From Acidobacteriota bacterium (GTDB lineage: Bacteria; Acidobacteriota; Terriglobia; Terriglobales; Acidobacteriaceae): a stretch of 40,192 bases of DNA. Shown here piece by piece: positions 16,588 through 24,230 of this stretch. A model generated the notes under the pieces. The model had not been told where the DNA came from. It saw only the letters and a program-made list of their open reading frames with translations, and did not search any database. The translations under genes and the position numbers were made by a program. How positions within the stretch are numbered: the first letter of the stretch is position 1; each line of letters begins with the position of its first letter. Location of the stretch: assembly GCA_028876335.1 (NCBI GenBank), contig JAGWSG010000120.1, positions 1-40,192 of the forward strand, given 5' to 3'.

Positions 16588-16648
16588 TTAGTCACCCGAA
16601 ACGCGGCTGCGGTAAAAAGCTCGCAATAGTCTCTCGGCAAGTGACTAA
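16588..16648. promoter_or_regulatory. Inverted pair of 8-mers upstream of the receptor gene
   Basis: TTAGTCAC (16588-16595) and GTGACTAA (16641-16648) form an inverted pair 45 bp apart, 96-156 bp before the receptor ATG. TTAGTCAC is exactly contained in the putative NO-regulon operator before the NO reductase (34618-34633), so these may be weak half-sites of a Crp/Fnr-type regulator. This is tentative. Confidence 0.25.
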
Positions 16649-16743
16649 AGCCTTTCGTGAGCCAGGTCTTCCTGCTTTCTTCTCAATTGCACAATCATTC
16701 TTAAGCCGGCGCTGCTTTGGCGGCGTCTCGGAGATTTGTCTTC

Positions 16744-19431
16744 ATGCGCTTACTTGTTCTGCTCCTGGTTCTGTCGTCTCCTGTGGCTGCCATCGCTTCC
16801 TCAAATGAGGCAGCGCCCAACGCTGCAATCTCCGGTCCTTCAGTTCAGGGAGTCGTCGCTGATCCCACCGGCGCCATCATTCCCGGAGCTCAGGTCGACC
16901 TTGTCGATTCCAACGGCGCCGTAGCCACAACAGTTCATTCCGGCGGCGATGGTAGCTTCCAGCTCACCGCTCCGCATAGCGGTAACTTCACTCTCGTCGT
17001 CTCCCTGCCGGGCTTCCAGACAGTCAAACGTCCCATCACGCTCGCTTCAGCGAATTCAGTTGCCGCCATTAAAGTGCGTCCCCTCGGCACGCCGCTCCAC
17101 ATCGTCCTTCCCATCGCAGCTCTCGCCACGAATGTTCACGTCAACTCTGAGACCAGTGAAGACCTCACCGCCACAGACGACAATCACGACTCCAACGTCC
17201 TCACCACTCAAGACCTCAAGAAACTCCCCATCTTCGACAACGACTATGCCACCGCCATGAGCGCCTTCCTCGACGATAGCGCCACGGGCACCGGTGGCTC
17301 CGGCCTCATCGTCGACGGAGCCGAAGCAAATCGCGCCACAGTCTCCGCCTCCGCCGTGCAGGAAGTCCGTATCAATCAGGACCCATACTCCGCACGCTAC
17401 TACTGGCCCGGCCGCGGTCAAATGGAAATCGTCACCAAGTCCGCAGCGAATCACTATCACGGCCAGTTCAACTTCTATTTCCGCGACTCCGCCCTCAACG
17501 CGCAGAACGCGCTCGCCCCTTCAAAGCCTTTTGAGCAACGGCGCATTTACGAGGGCAACTTCACCGGCCCAATCTTCTTCGCGCATGACAGCAGCTTCCT
17601 CGTCAGCTTCAACCGCGCGGAGGAAGATAGCAACTCCGTAGTCGACGCCAATGTAGCGCCAACGCCAGACAATCCCTCGGGCAATCTCCAGGCAAACGTC
17701 CCCTCGCCTACGCGCAACACCGAGTACAGCATTCGTGCTGCCCACAAGTTCAGTGATGCAAACTCCGGTTACGCCCAGTACAGCTATCAGGACTGGCACG
17801 GCACCAATCAAGGCATCGGCGGACAGACCATCGCCGACGCGGGATTCGGCTCCTACTATCACGAAGACGACGTCACGCTGCACTTCGACTCAGCGCCCTC
17901 ACCCATCTTTCTTAATCAGCTGGCCGTCATTGGCGAACACGACCAGCATAGCCACTCCAACAATGTGGAAGCTCCGCACGTCTCAGTCTCCGGATATTTC
18001 TCCGGCGGCTCTGCGCAAAGTGACTACAACTCCACCGAGTACAATCTGCGCATCTTCGATCGCGTAACCTGGACACACGGCAAACATCTCATCCAGGCAG
18101 GCATCGGAATTCCGCATCTCAGCCGCCGTGCCTATGACGACAACACCAATTCACTCGGTTCCTACACCTTCGGACCCACCGTCGCAACCGACGGCACCAT
18201 ACAACAAACTGCACTCGACAACTACCTCAATAACAAGCCATCCAACTTCACCCAGAACACCGGCGACGTCCACTTCATCTATCACCAGCAGGAGATGGGC
18301 GCATTCATTCAGGATCAGTGGAAGATCTCTGATGTCTTCTCCATCACACCCGGCATCCGTTATGACTGGCAGAACTTCCTCGCCGAAAAGCGACTCGGCT
18401 TCTCGCCCCGCGTCTCCTTCGCCTGGGTTCTCGATAGGGACGCCAAGGTAGTCGTCCGTGGCGGTGGCGGCATTTATTACGATCGCTTTGGCTTATGGCC
18501 CATGCTTGACCTCGTCCGATATGAGAACGCGCGACGCCGCTCCATCCAGTTCTCGCTCGGTCCGGCCACTGAGCCCAGCACCGGCTGCGTTCCCATTACC
18601 GATTGCCAGCAGCTTTCGGACCAGCCGCCGAATCTCGCCCAGCTTTCGCCCAGCGCTGCACTGCCTTACCAGATGCAATACGGCCTCTCTATCGAGCGCG
18701 CACTCGGTGAACGCGCCACTGCCGTCATCAGTGTTTACTCAGCGCGTGGCATTCACGAGTTCCGCTCCGTCGACATCAACGCACCCACGCCACAGTCCGG
18801 CTACACTGTGCGCCCCAATCCCAACTTCGGCATGATCCGCCAGATGCAGACCGCCTCTTTCTTTGAAGGCAACGGCCTCGACATCTCCTACCGCGGCCGC
18901 TTCAACAAGTACTTCACGGGCTTCGGCCGCTACACCTGGTCCCATTACGCGTCCAATACCGGCGGCATTGGCTGGTTCCCGCAGAACCAGTACGCGCCTA
19001 ATGACGAGTGGTCCAACGCCAACTGGGATCGCCGCCAGCGTCTCGGCCTGTACGCCATGATTAATCCGGAGAGCCTCTTCAACATCTCCGCCGGGGTCTT
19101 CGCCAACTCCGGCCGTCCCTGGACCGTCGTCACCGGCACTGACCCTTACGGCGACGGTCTCTTCAACGCTCGCCCCAACGGAGTTGCGCGCAACTCTGAA
19201 ACCAACCCCTCCTATGTCGATATGGACCTGCGTTGGGGACACGAATTTGCGTTCACGGGCAACAAGCACGAAGACGCGCCACGCATCGGTTTCAATGCCG
19301 GCGCATTCAATCTTCTAAACCACCAGAATTCCGACGGCATCGATCACGTAGCCACATCACCCACCTTCGGTGACACCACTTCTGTCCACTCGCCACGCCG
19401 CATCCAGCTTGGCATGCGCCTGGAGTTCTAA
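16744..19431 (+). CDS. TonB-dependent receptor-like outer-membrane protein with carboxypeptidase-regulatory domain
   Basis: 895 residues from ATG 16744 (TTG 16717 is also in frame). A signal peptide (LLVLLLVLSSPVAAIAS) is followed by a carboxypeptidase-regulatory-like Ig domain, about residues 35-110 (QGVVADPTGAIIPGAQVDLV is the usual opening). Next come a plug-like region (GSGLIVDGAEANR ... VQEVRINQDPYSARY) and a long beta-barrel ending in a terminal strand, RIQLGMRLEF, with the C-terminal Phe needed for Bam-dependent insertion. This is the Oar-like receptor class abundant in Acidobacteriota. It is shorter than the 1,000-1,200 residues common in this group. The ligand is unknown. A perfect terminator hairpin follows. 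Confidence 0.88.
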   Translation: MRLLVLLLVLSSPVAAIASSNEAAPNAAISGPSVQGVVADPTGAIIPGAQVDLVDSNGAVATTVHSGGDGSFQLTAPHSGNFTLVVSLPGFQTVKRPITLASANSVAAIKVRPLGTPLHIVLPIAALATNVHVNSETSEDLTATDDNHDSNVLTTQDLKKLPIFDNDYATAMSAFLDDSATGTGGSGLIVDGAEANRATVSASAVQEVRINQDPYSARYYWPGRGQMEIVTKSAANHYHGQFNFYFRDSALNAQNALAPSKPFEQRRIYEGNFTGPIFFAHDSSFLVSFNRAEEDSNSVVDANVAPTPDNPSGNLQANVPSPTRNTEYSIRAAHKFSDANSGYAQYSYQDWHGTNQGIGGQTIADAGFGSYYHEDDVTLHFDSAPSPIFLNQLAVIGEHDQHSHSNNVEAPHVSVSGYFSGGSAQSDYNSTEYNLRIFDRVTWTHGKHLIQAGIGIPHLSRRAYDDNTNSLGSYTFGPTVATDGTIQQTALDNYLNNKPSNFTQNTGDVHFIYHQQEMGAFIQDQWKISDVFSITPGIRYDWQNFLAEKRLGFSPRVSFAWVLDRDAKVVVRGGGGIYYDRFGLWPMLDLVRYENARRRSIQFSLGPATEPSTGCVPITDCQQLSDQPPNLAQLSPSAALPYQMQYGLSIERALGERATAVISVYSARGIHEFRSVDINAPTPQSGYTVRPNPNFGMIRQMQTASFFEGNGLDISYRGRFNKYFTGFGRYTWSHYASNTGGIGWFPQNQYAPNDEWSNANWDRRQRLGLYAMINPESLFNISAGVFANSGRPWTVVTGTDPYGDGLFNARPNGVARNSETNPSYVDMDLRWGHEFAFTGNKHEDAPRIGFNAGAFNLLNHQNSDGIDHVATSPTFGDTTSVHSPRRIQLGMRLEF

Positions 19432-19458
19432 CAGCCCTCTTGCTGTCTACCTATTTCG

Positions 19459-19487
19459 CGGCCCGCATCTTCATGTGGGCCGTTCTT
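19459..19487 (+). terminator. Rho-independent terminator after the receptor gene
   Basis: A 10-bp stem (CGGCCCGCAT with ATGTGGGCCG, one G-U pair) closed by the loop CTTC is followed by TTCTT, 27 bp after the stop. Confidence 0.8.
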
Positions 19488-19545
19488 ACGTTGCCGACTA
19501 AGCTCGTGCTTTTGAATTCTCCTTTTTGCTACAATCCCGGCACCC

Positions 19546-21297
19546 ATGTTCAATCGTTGCGCCTGCCTTGTTCTCCTGCTTGCCACTCTCTCCGGTGTGG
19601 CCCATGCCGCTCCTGATCAATGGATCGAACTAAAAACCGGCCATTTCACGATCTACTCGGACGTCGGAGAAAAGAAGACCCGCCAGATTGGCGACCAGTT
19701 CGAGCGCCTCCGCTGGATGTTTCAGACACTTTTCCCAAAGGTTGAAGTCGACCCCGTCGAGCCTCTCTTCGTAATTGCCTTGAAAAACAAGAAGCAGTTC
19801 CGCGAGTTTGAGCCTGAAGCGTATCTCGCCAAAGGCACTCTCGACCTTGCGGGCTATTTCGCCAACTCCAGTGATAGGGACTATATCCTTCTCCGCACCG
19901 ACACGGACACCGATCACCCCTACGCTACCGTCTTTCACGAGTACACGCATCTGCAGTTCCGCGACGAAGAACAGGAGATGCCGCTTTGGCTTTTTGAAGG
20001 CATGGCGGAATTCTTTCAGAACACAGACATTCGCCAGAAAGACGTTCAGTTAGGTGAAGCCAGCGTGAATGACATTCTGTTCCTTCGCCAGAACAATCTC
20101 ATTCCTCTGGCAGACCTCTTCCGTTTCGACCAGAATTCCCATTACTACCATGAAGAGAACAAGGGCAACATCTTCTATGCCGAATCATGGGCGCTTACTC
20201 ACTATCTGATGATTACCGGAAAGATATCCAACAAGGATTTCGTCACCGACTACATGCGGCACATGGCGCGTCACGAAGACCCCGTGCAGGCCGCCGAAGA
20301 GTGCTTCGGCAATTTGAAAAAGCTCCAGAGTGCGCTCGAGGACTACATCCACAACTCCAGCTACAAGCAATTTGTCTTAAACAGCGCTGCCGCAGCCATT
20401 GACGATTCCAAATTCAATGTCCGTTCGCTCTCGCAGCCTGAAGTCGATGCGTCTCGGGCCGATGAGCTGGCGCACGTTGGCAGATTCGATGACGCTGACA
20501 ACATGGCCAATGCAGTCCTGAAGGAGGACTCAAACAATGCGACCGCCCATGAGGCCCTGGCCTACTCCGCTTTTCGGAAAGGCAACCGCGAGGCCGCAAT
20601 GCGCGAATACGGCAATGCAGTCCAGCTCCACACCGACAACTTCTTCGCCTGGTCAATGGCGGCAATGCAGAACTTCCAAAGCGTAGACCAGAGCGCGAAG
20701 AAAATAGCGCAGACCGATCTGCAGGAGTCCATCCGGCTCAATCCACGCTATGTGCTTTCATATGTCAATCTCGCCGAACTTTACATGTCGACAAGCGACC
20801 TCGGCGATGCTCGCAAATTTCTTACGGAAGCGCAGACCTACGCGCATAGTCCCCGCGACCGCAATGCCCTGAATGCCAGTATCCACCAACTTAAAACCAT
20901 GACGGATATTGCCAAACAAAAGCCCATCACTCCTCCTCAAGGGCAGCAAGTCCAGGCGGGAACAATCATTACAATGCCGGCCCCTGAAACACCAGCCGAT
21001 ATGAAGCACCCCAACGAGCCCGCCACAGGTCCCAAGCACGTTGCCGATGGGGTCATCCAATCCGTCAAATGCGGCTATCCCGCTGTTCTTGAGCTCACCG
21101 TCGCCACAAAAGCAAAAGCAGTCAAGCTTTACATAAACAACTACTATCAGCTTCAGGTTTCGGCTCTAAACTACACTCCGCAAGGAGATTTACAGCCATG
21201 CAAAGATATGCAGGGCATGCGGGCGCGCGTAGGCTATGCTGAGAGTTCCGACAAATCGGTGGACGGTCAGATCATTTCCATCGAGCTTCGAAAGTGA
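19546..21297 (+). CDS. Secreted gluzincin metallopeptidase with TPR repeats (DUF1570-like)
   Basis: 583 residues with a signal peptide (LVLLLATLSGVAHAAP). The sequence WIELKTGHFTIYSDVGEKKT opens the domain common in DUF1570-type peptidases. The zinc site is HEYTH (131-135), with the third ligand in the downstream glutamates of LWLFEGMAEFF (Glu151, Glu155), a gluzincin arrangement. TPR-like helical pairs follow at about 300-450 (ADELAHVGRFDDADNMANAV, HEALAYSAFRKGNREAAMRE), then a Pro-rich linker and a C-terminal beta domain of about 80 residues. Proteolysis is predicted from the intact motif; the substrate is unknown. The stop overlaps a possible GTG of the next gene, so the two likely form one transcript. 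Confidence 0.82.
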   Translation: MFNRCACLVLLLATLSGVAHAAPDQWIELKTGHFTIYSDVGEKKTRQIGDQFERLRWMFQTLFPKVEVDPVEPLFVIALKNKKQFREFEPEAYLAKGTLDLAGYFANSSDRDYILLRTDTDTDHPYATVFHEYTHLQFRDEEQEMPLWLFEGMAEFFQNTDIRQKDVQLGEASVNDILFLRQNNLIPLADLFRFDQNSHYYHEENKGNIFYAESWALTHYLMITGKISNKDFVTDYMRHMARHEDPVQAAEECFGNLKKLQSALEDYIHNSSYKQFVLNSAAAAIDDSKFNVRSLSQPEVDASRADELAHVGRFDDADNMANAVLKEDSNNATAHEALAYSAFRKGNREAAMREYGNAVQLHTDNFFAWSMAAMQNFQSVDQSAKKIAQTDLQESIRLNPRYVLSYVNLAELYMSTSDLGDARKFLTEAQTYAHSPRDRNALNASIHQLKTMTDIAKQKPITPPQGQQVQAGTIITMPAPETPADMKHPNEPATGPKHVADGVIQSVKCGYPAVLELTVATKAKAVKLYINNYYQLQVSALNYTPQGDLQPCKDMQGMRARVGYAESSDKSVDGQIISIELRK

Positions 21298-21344
21298 TCT
21301 TGGAACCTTTTCCACGTCTCCTGCGTAACTCACTCGGAGGCACC

Positions 21345-21920
21345 ATGTCCTTCTCTCGATTTCCATCCATCTTCGTCGCAGCAGCCCTTCTTGCACTCGC
21401 CGCCATTCCCGCGCGCGCTGACAAAGATGTCGTGCAGTTCGGCAGCCAGATCCTGGTCCCGGCCAACTCTTCTGTGCACGACGCAGTCTGCTTCTTCTGC
21501 AGCGTCGATGCGCAAGGCCCCATTGATCACGACGTCGTCGTCTTCTTCGGAGATATTCATGTCCATCAGCTCGCCAATCACGATGTCGTGAACTTCTTTG
21601 GCGACGTGCGCGTCGACTCCAACGCCTCGATCTCTCACGACCTCGTTCACTTTTTCGGCGATGTCCATCTCGGTGACAATGCCTCTGTCGGTAATGACAT
21701 GGTGCTCTTCTTCGGCGATTTGCACGCCGCTAACTCCGCCACCATTACAGGCAATCGCGTGATTGAGCCGGCCTGGCTCCTGCTGATTCCCCTCGGACTT
21801 TTGGTCGGCTTCATCTGGCTCATCGTCACTTTCTTCCGCAATTGGCGAGAGCGGCGCATGTATTACCCAGCCGGCTATCCACCACCGCCTCCGCCCCCTC
21901 CACCCGTCAATCCCTCGTAG
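21345..21920 (+). CDS. Exported membrane protein with FFGD beta repeats
   Basis: 191 residues from ATG 21345, preceded by CGGAGG at ideal spacing; an upstream GTG at 21294 overlaps the previous stop but is less likely. A signal peptide (FVAAALLALAAIPARA) is followed by four copies of a 17-19 residue repeat with the core H-D-[VL]-V-x-F-F-G-D-[VI]-[HR]-V, as expected for a bactofilin-like or polymer-forming beta-helix. Next come one membrane helix (LLLIPLGLLVGFIWLIVTFF), a basic stretch (RNWRERR) and a proline-rich tail with a run of nine prolines. The repeat would face the periplasm and the tail the cytoplasm. No function is known. It sits in an operon with the metallopeptidase-TPR gene. Confidence 0.72.
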   Translation: MSFSRFPSIFVAAALLALAAIPARADKDVVQFGSQILVPANSSVHDAVCFFCSVDAQGPIDHDVVVFFGDIHVHQLANHDVVNFFGDVRVDSNASISHDLVHFFGDVHLGDNASVGNDMVLFFGDLHAANSATITGNRVIEPAWLLLIPLGLLVGFIWLIVTFFRNWRERRMYYPAGYPPPPPPPPPVNPS

Positions 21921-21931
21921 TACGCTGAAGC

Positions 21932-22930
21932 GTGGACCACGCGCAAATAACGCAGCGCCCTTTGCGCATTGTCATTCCTGGAGGAAGCGGCCATATGGGC
22001 AGGCTGCTCGCTCGCCACCTCCAGCAGTCCGGCCATATTGTCACTGTTCTTACGCGTGGACCCTACACTGCCAACTGGCAAACGGTTCACTGGGATGGCC
22101 TCACGCCAGGCTCATGGGTCGAACACCTCAACGGCGCAGATGTCTGCATCAATCTCGCTGGCTGCAGCGTCAACTGCCGTTACACTGCGCGTCATCGCCG
22201 CGAAATCTACGACTCTCGCATTCGCTCTACCGAACTGCTCGGCCGCGTCATCGCCTCACTTGAAAATCCACCTGCCGTCTGGCTCAATTCCTCCACCGCT
22301 ACCATCTACAGACACTCCCTCGACCGCGAAATGGACGAAGCTACTGGTGAGTTTGGCGGCAACGAGGCACTCAACCACCGCCGACAAGTTCCTAAAAGTT
22401 GGAACTTCTCCGTCGGCGTCGTGCGCGATTGGGAACAGGCATTCTTCAGCGCGCAAACGCCAAATACGCGCAAAATCGCCCTGCGCACGGCCATCCTCTT
22501 CGCTCCGGAACCAGGCGGTGCCTTCGCGGTTTTGTCTTACCTCATCCGCGCTGGCCTCGGCGGAACCCAGGGTAACGGTCATCAGTTTGTCTCTTGGATT
22601 CACGCGGAAGATTTTCTCCGCGCCATCGACTTTCTCATCGCGCACCATGAGGTCGACGGCCCTGTCAATCTCGCTGCTCCCAATCCGCTCGCCAATCGCG
22701 ACTTCATGGCTGGATTTCGCGACGCGTGGCAGGTGCCGAATGGCTTTCCGGCACCCGCCCCCATGCTCGAACTCGCCGCGTTCCTATTCCGCACCGAATC
22801 TGAACTCGTTCTGAAAAGTCGTTGCGTCGTTCCTGGCCGCCTTCTCGACGCCGGTTTCAAATTCAATTGGCCCAACTGGCCTGAGGCTGCCGCCAATCTC
22901 GTCTCCGAATGGAAACGCCTGACTCGCTAA
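21932..22930 (+). CDS. TIGR01777-family NAD(P)-dependent epimerase (YfcH/SDR39U1-like)
   Basis: 332 residues from GTG 21932, only 11 bp after the preceding stop. The Rossmann motif is GGSGHMGRLL (about 17-26). Family signatures are CINLAGCSVNCRYTARHRREIYDSR and the segment WLNSSTATIYRHS, then a C-terminal DUF1731 region (LELAAFLFRTESELVLKSRCVVPGRLLDAGFKFNWP). These proteins are atypical extended SDRs of unknown substrate, also called cell-division inhibitor SulA-like by mistake. The active-site Tyr-X3-Lys of classical SDRs is not obvious, as is normal for the family. It may be part of the metallopeptidase/FFGD operon. Confidence 0.85.
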   Translation: MDHAQITQRPLRIVIPGGSGHMGRLLARHLQQSGHIVTVLTRGPYTANWQTVHWDGLTPGSWVEHLNGADVCINLAGCSVNCRYTARHRREIYDSRIRSTELLGRVIASLENPPAVWLNSSTATIYRHSLDREMDEATGEFGGNEALNHRRQVPKSWNFSVGVVRDWEQAFFSAQTPNTRKIALRTAILFAPEPGGAFAVLSYLIRAGLGGTQGNGHQFVSWIHAEDFLRAIDFLIAHHEVDGPVNLAAPNPLANRDFMAGFRDAWQVPNGFPAPAPMLELAAFLFRTESELVLKSRCVVPGRLLDAGFKFNWPNWPEAAANLVSEWKRLTR

Positions 22931-22936
22931 ACGCGT

Positions 22937-22982
22937 CGAATGGATCGCCGGCCGATTTCCCCAGTCGCCCGCAATCCATTCG
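22937..22982. terminator. Hairpin between convergent genes
   Basis: CGAATGGAT (22937-22945) and ATCCATTCG (22974-22982) are perfect 9-bp arms with a 28-nt loop, between the stops of the epimerase (+) and the Crp/Fnr gene (-). There are no T-runs; it may serve both directions weakly. Confidence 0.4.
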
Positions 22983-23008
22983 CGCGGAACGGAACCCCTT
23001 CCGTCCTC

Positions 23009-23734
23009 TCAATAGCAACCCGCATATGCTGCAAGGGCTGCCTTATTCGGAATCGTCAGCGTTGAGCCATTGCACATCACCAGCTTTTGACTCTTGAAGC
23101 TCGCCAACGTCCGAGTAACCGTCTCTCGTGACGCTCCAATAAACTCGCCCACTTCCTCATGCGTCATGGAAAACCGCAGACACACTCCCAGGGTCGAGTG
23201 CTCACCATGCTCGCTCCACGACAGCAACAACCGGGCAAGGCGTTCCGGTGCCGATGTGGCAAGTCCCAGTGTCCGCAACTGTTCACACGCCAGACCATAC
23301 TGCCGGCTCAGTTCCACCATCAGTGACTTGTGCAGTTCCGGGTGTCGCACCATAAAGCGAAGAAGATCCGCTCTGCTGATAGGCGCAATCCGTGACGGAT
23401 ACAAAGTCTCCGCCGTCATCTCATAGGGGCATCCGGAAAGCGCCGATGAAAGCCCAAGAACTTCGCCCTTCCTCGCAAGATGCAAACTCAGCCGCTTTCC
23501 ATCTGGAGAGTTGATGGAAAGCTTTACTTCACCCTGTACAACAACAAATACTCCACGAGCTTCTTCGTTTTCCGCAAAAACTGTCGCATGCGACGGGTAA
23601 AAGAGTGGCGCCTCCAAAGATACAAGGTCTCTGGCTGCTTCTGGAGACAGATTCGCGAACACTTCCCGCCTCTGGAAATCTGTTACTTTAGACCTATTGG
23701 TCGTCTTATTGATGCCTGAACCCCTGAATGACAT
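23009..23734 (-). CDS. Crp/Fnr-family transcriptional regulator
   Basis: 241 residues. An N-terminal cyclic-nucleotide-binding-like domain covers about 25-140 (VFAENEEARGVFVVVQGEVKL), then a dimerisation helix and a C-terminal winged helix with recognition segment MTHEEVGEFIGASRETVTRT at about 187-206. There is no N-terminal cysteine cluster, so it is not a classical Fe-S FNR. The phosphate-binding RxxS-type cAMP motif is not evident, so the effector is unknown. GGAGG lies 5 bp before ATG 23734 and overlaps the stop of the STAS gene, showing an operon with translational coupling. It is probably activated or repressed by a small-molecule or redox signal. Confidence 0.85.
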   Translation of the reverse strand: MSFRGSGINKTTNRSKVTDFQRREVFANLSPEAARDLVSLEAPLFYPSHATVFAENEEARGVFVVVQGEVKLSINSPDGKRLSLHLARKGEVLGLSSALSGCPYEMTAETLYPSRIAPISRADLLRFMVRHPELHKSLMVELSRQYGLACEQLRTLGLATSAPERLARLLLSWSEHGEHSTLGVCLRFSMTHEEVGEFIGASRETVTRTLASFKSQKLVMCNGSTLTIPNKAALAAYAGCY

Positions 23735-23745
23735 TCAATCCTCCA

Positions 23746-24045
23746 TTACGCCTTTCCACCAGAATCCTTCACCTTCCCCTTTATTTCATCCGATAGAGCC
23801 TGACTGAGCGGAGTTGCAGCAAGTATGACTGCTTGCGACTCCATGTAAATCTTCTTCAGCAGCTTGACTCCCTCTACATTCGCAAAAATTAACTCGTGGA
23901 CATCCAAAAAGTGCTGCTTTGAACGCTGCGGTAGAAGTTCCTGTGTCCAGACTCTTTCGAGTTCGTCAACCCACGGACCGGCAAGTCGTCCATCTAGCTT
24001 CAGAGTTACCTTGTCTCGTGTTTGATGAGTCGAAATCTTCAGCAT
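23746..24045 (-). CDS. STAS-domain protein lacking the usual phospho-acceptor serine
   Basis: 99 residues, a single STAS-like domain (KISTHQTRDKVTLKLDGRLA at the N-terminus). The loop that normally reads D-S-x-G, with the phosphorylated Ser, reads A-N-V-E-G here (FLDVHELIFANVEGVKLLKK). The serine is replaced by Asn, so regulation by an anti-sigma kinase of the SpoIIAB type is unlikely. It is the first gene of a two-gene operon with the Crp/Fnr regulator; 11 bp separate the stop and the next ATG. It could act as a structural partner or sensor linked to the regulator (inference). Confidence 0.7.
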   Translation of the reverse strand: MLKISTHQTRDKVTLKLDGRLAGPWVDELERVWTQELLPQRSKQHFLDVHELIFANVEGVKLLKKIYMESQAVILAATPLSQALSDEIKGKVKDSGGKA

Positions 24046-24197
24046 GGTAGCTTCACCTTGCGCTACACACTCTTGTGCAAGATCGATGCCAAACGTATTT
24101 GCCGGAAGAGATTTGGTTATGTCTTTGTTTTATAGATATTTACAGCATTTAGGAATCGCGCTTTAGCTTTCTCGTTTCGCCCGTGCCGAAATACGCT

Positions 24198-24230
24198 GAC
24201 TACATATCGTCACTGTGACGACATGTAGTC
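24198..24230. promoter_or_regulatory. 33-bp near-perfect palindrome across the sigma-54 activator stop codon
   Basis: The arms GACTACATATCGTCAC and GTGACGACATGTAGTC are 16 bp each with one mismatch around a central T at 24214. The right arm and centre encode the last codons of the activator, and its stop (minus strand) lies at 24212-24210. It is also about 150 bp upstream of the STAS-Crp operon start. A 1-nt loop is unfavourable for a hairpin and no T-run follows on the minus strand, so a DNA-binding site is at least as likely as a terminator. Confidence 0.5.
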
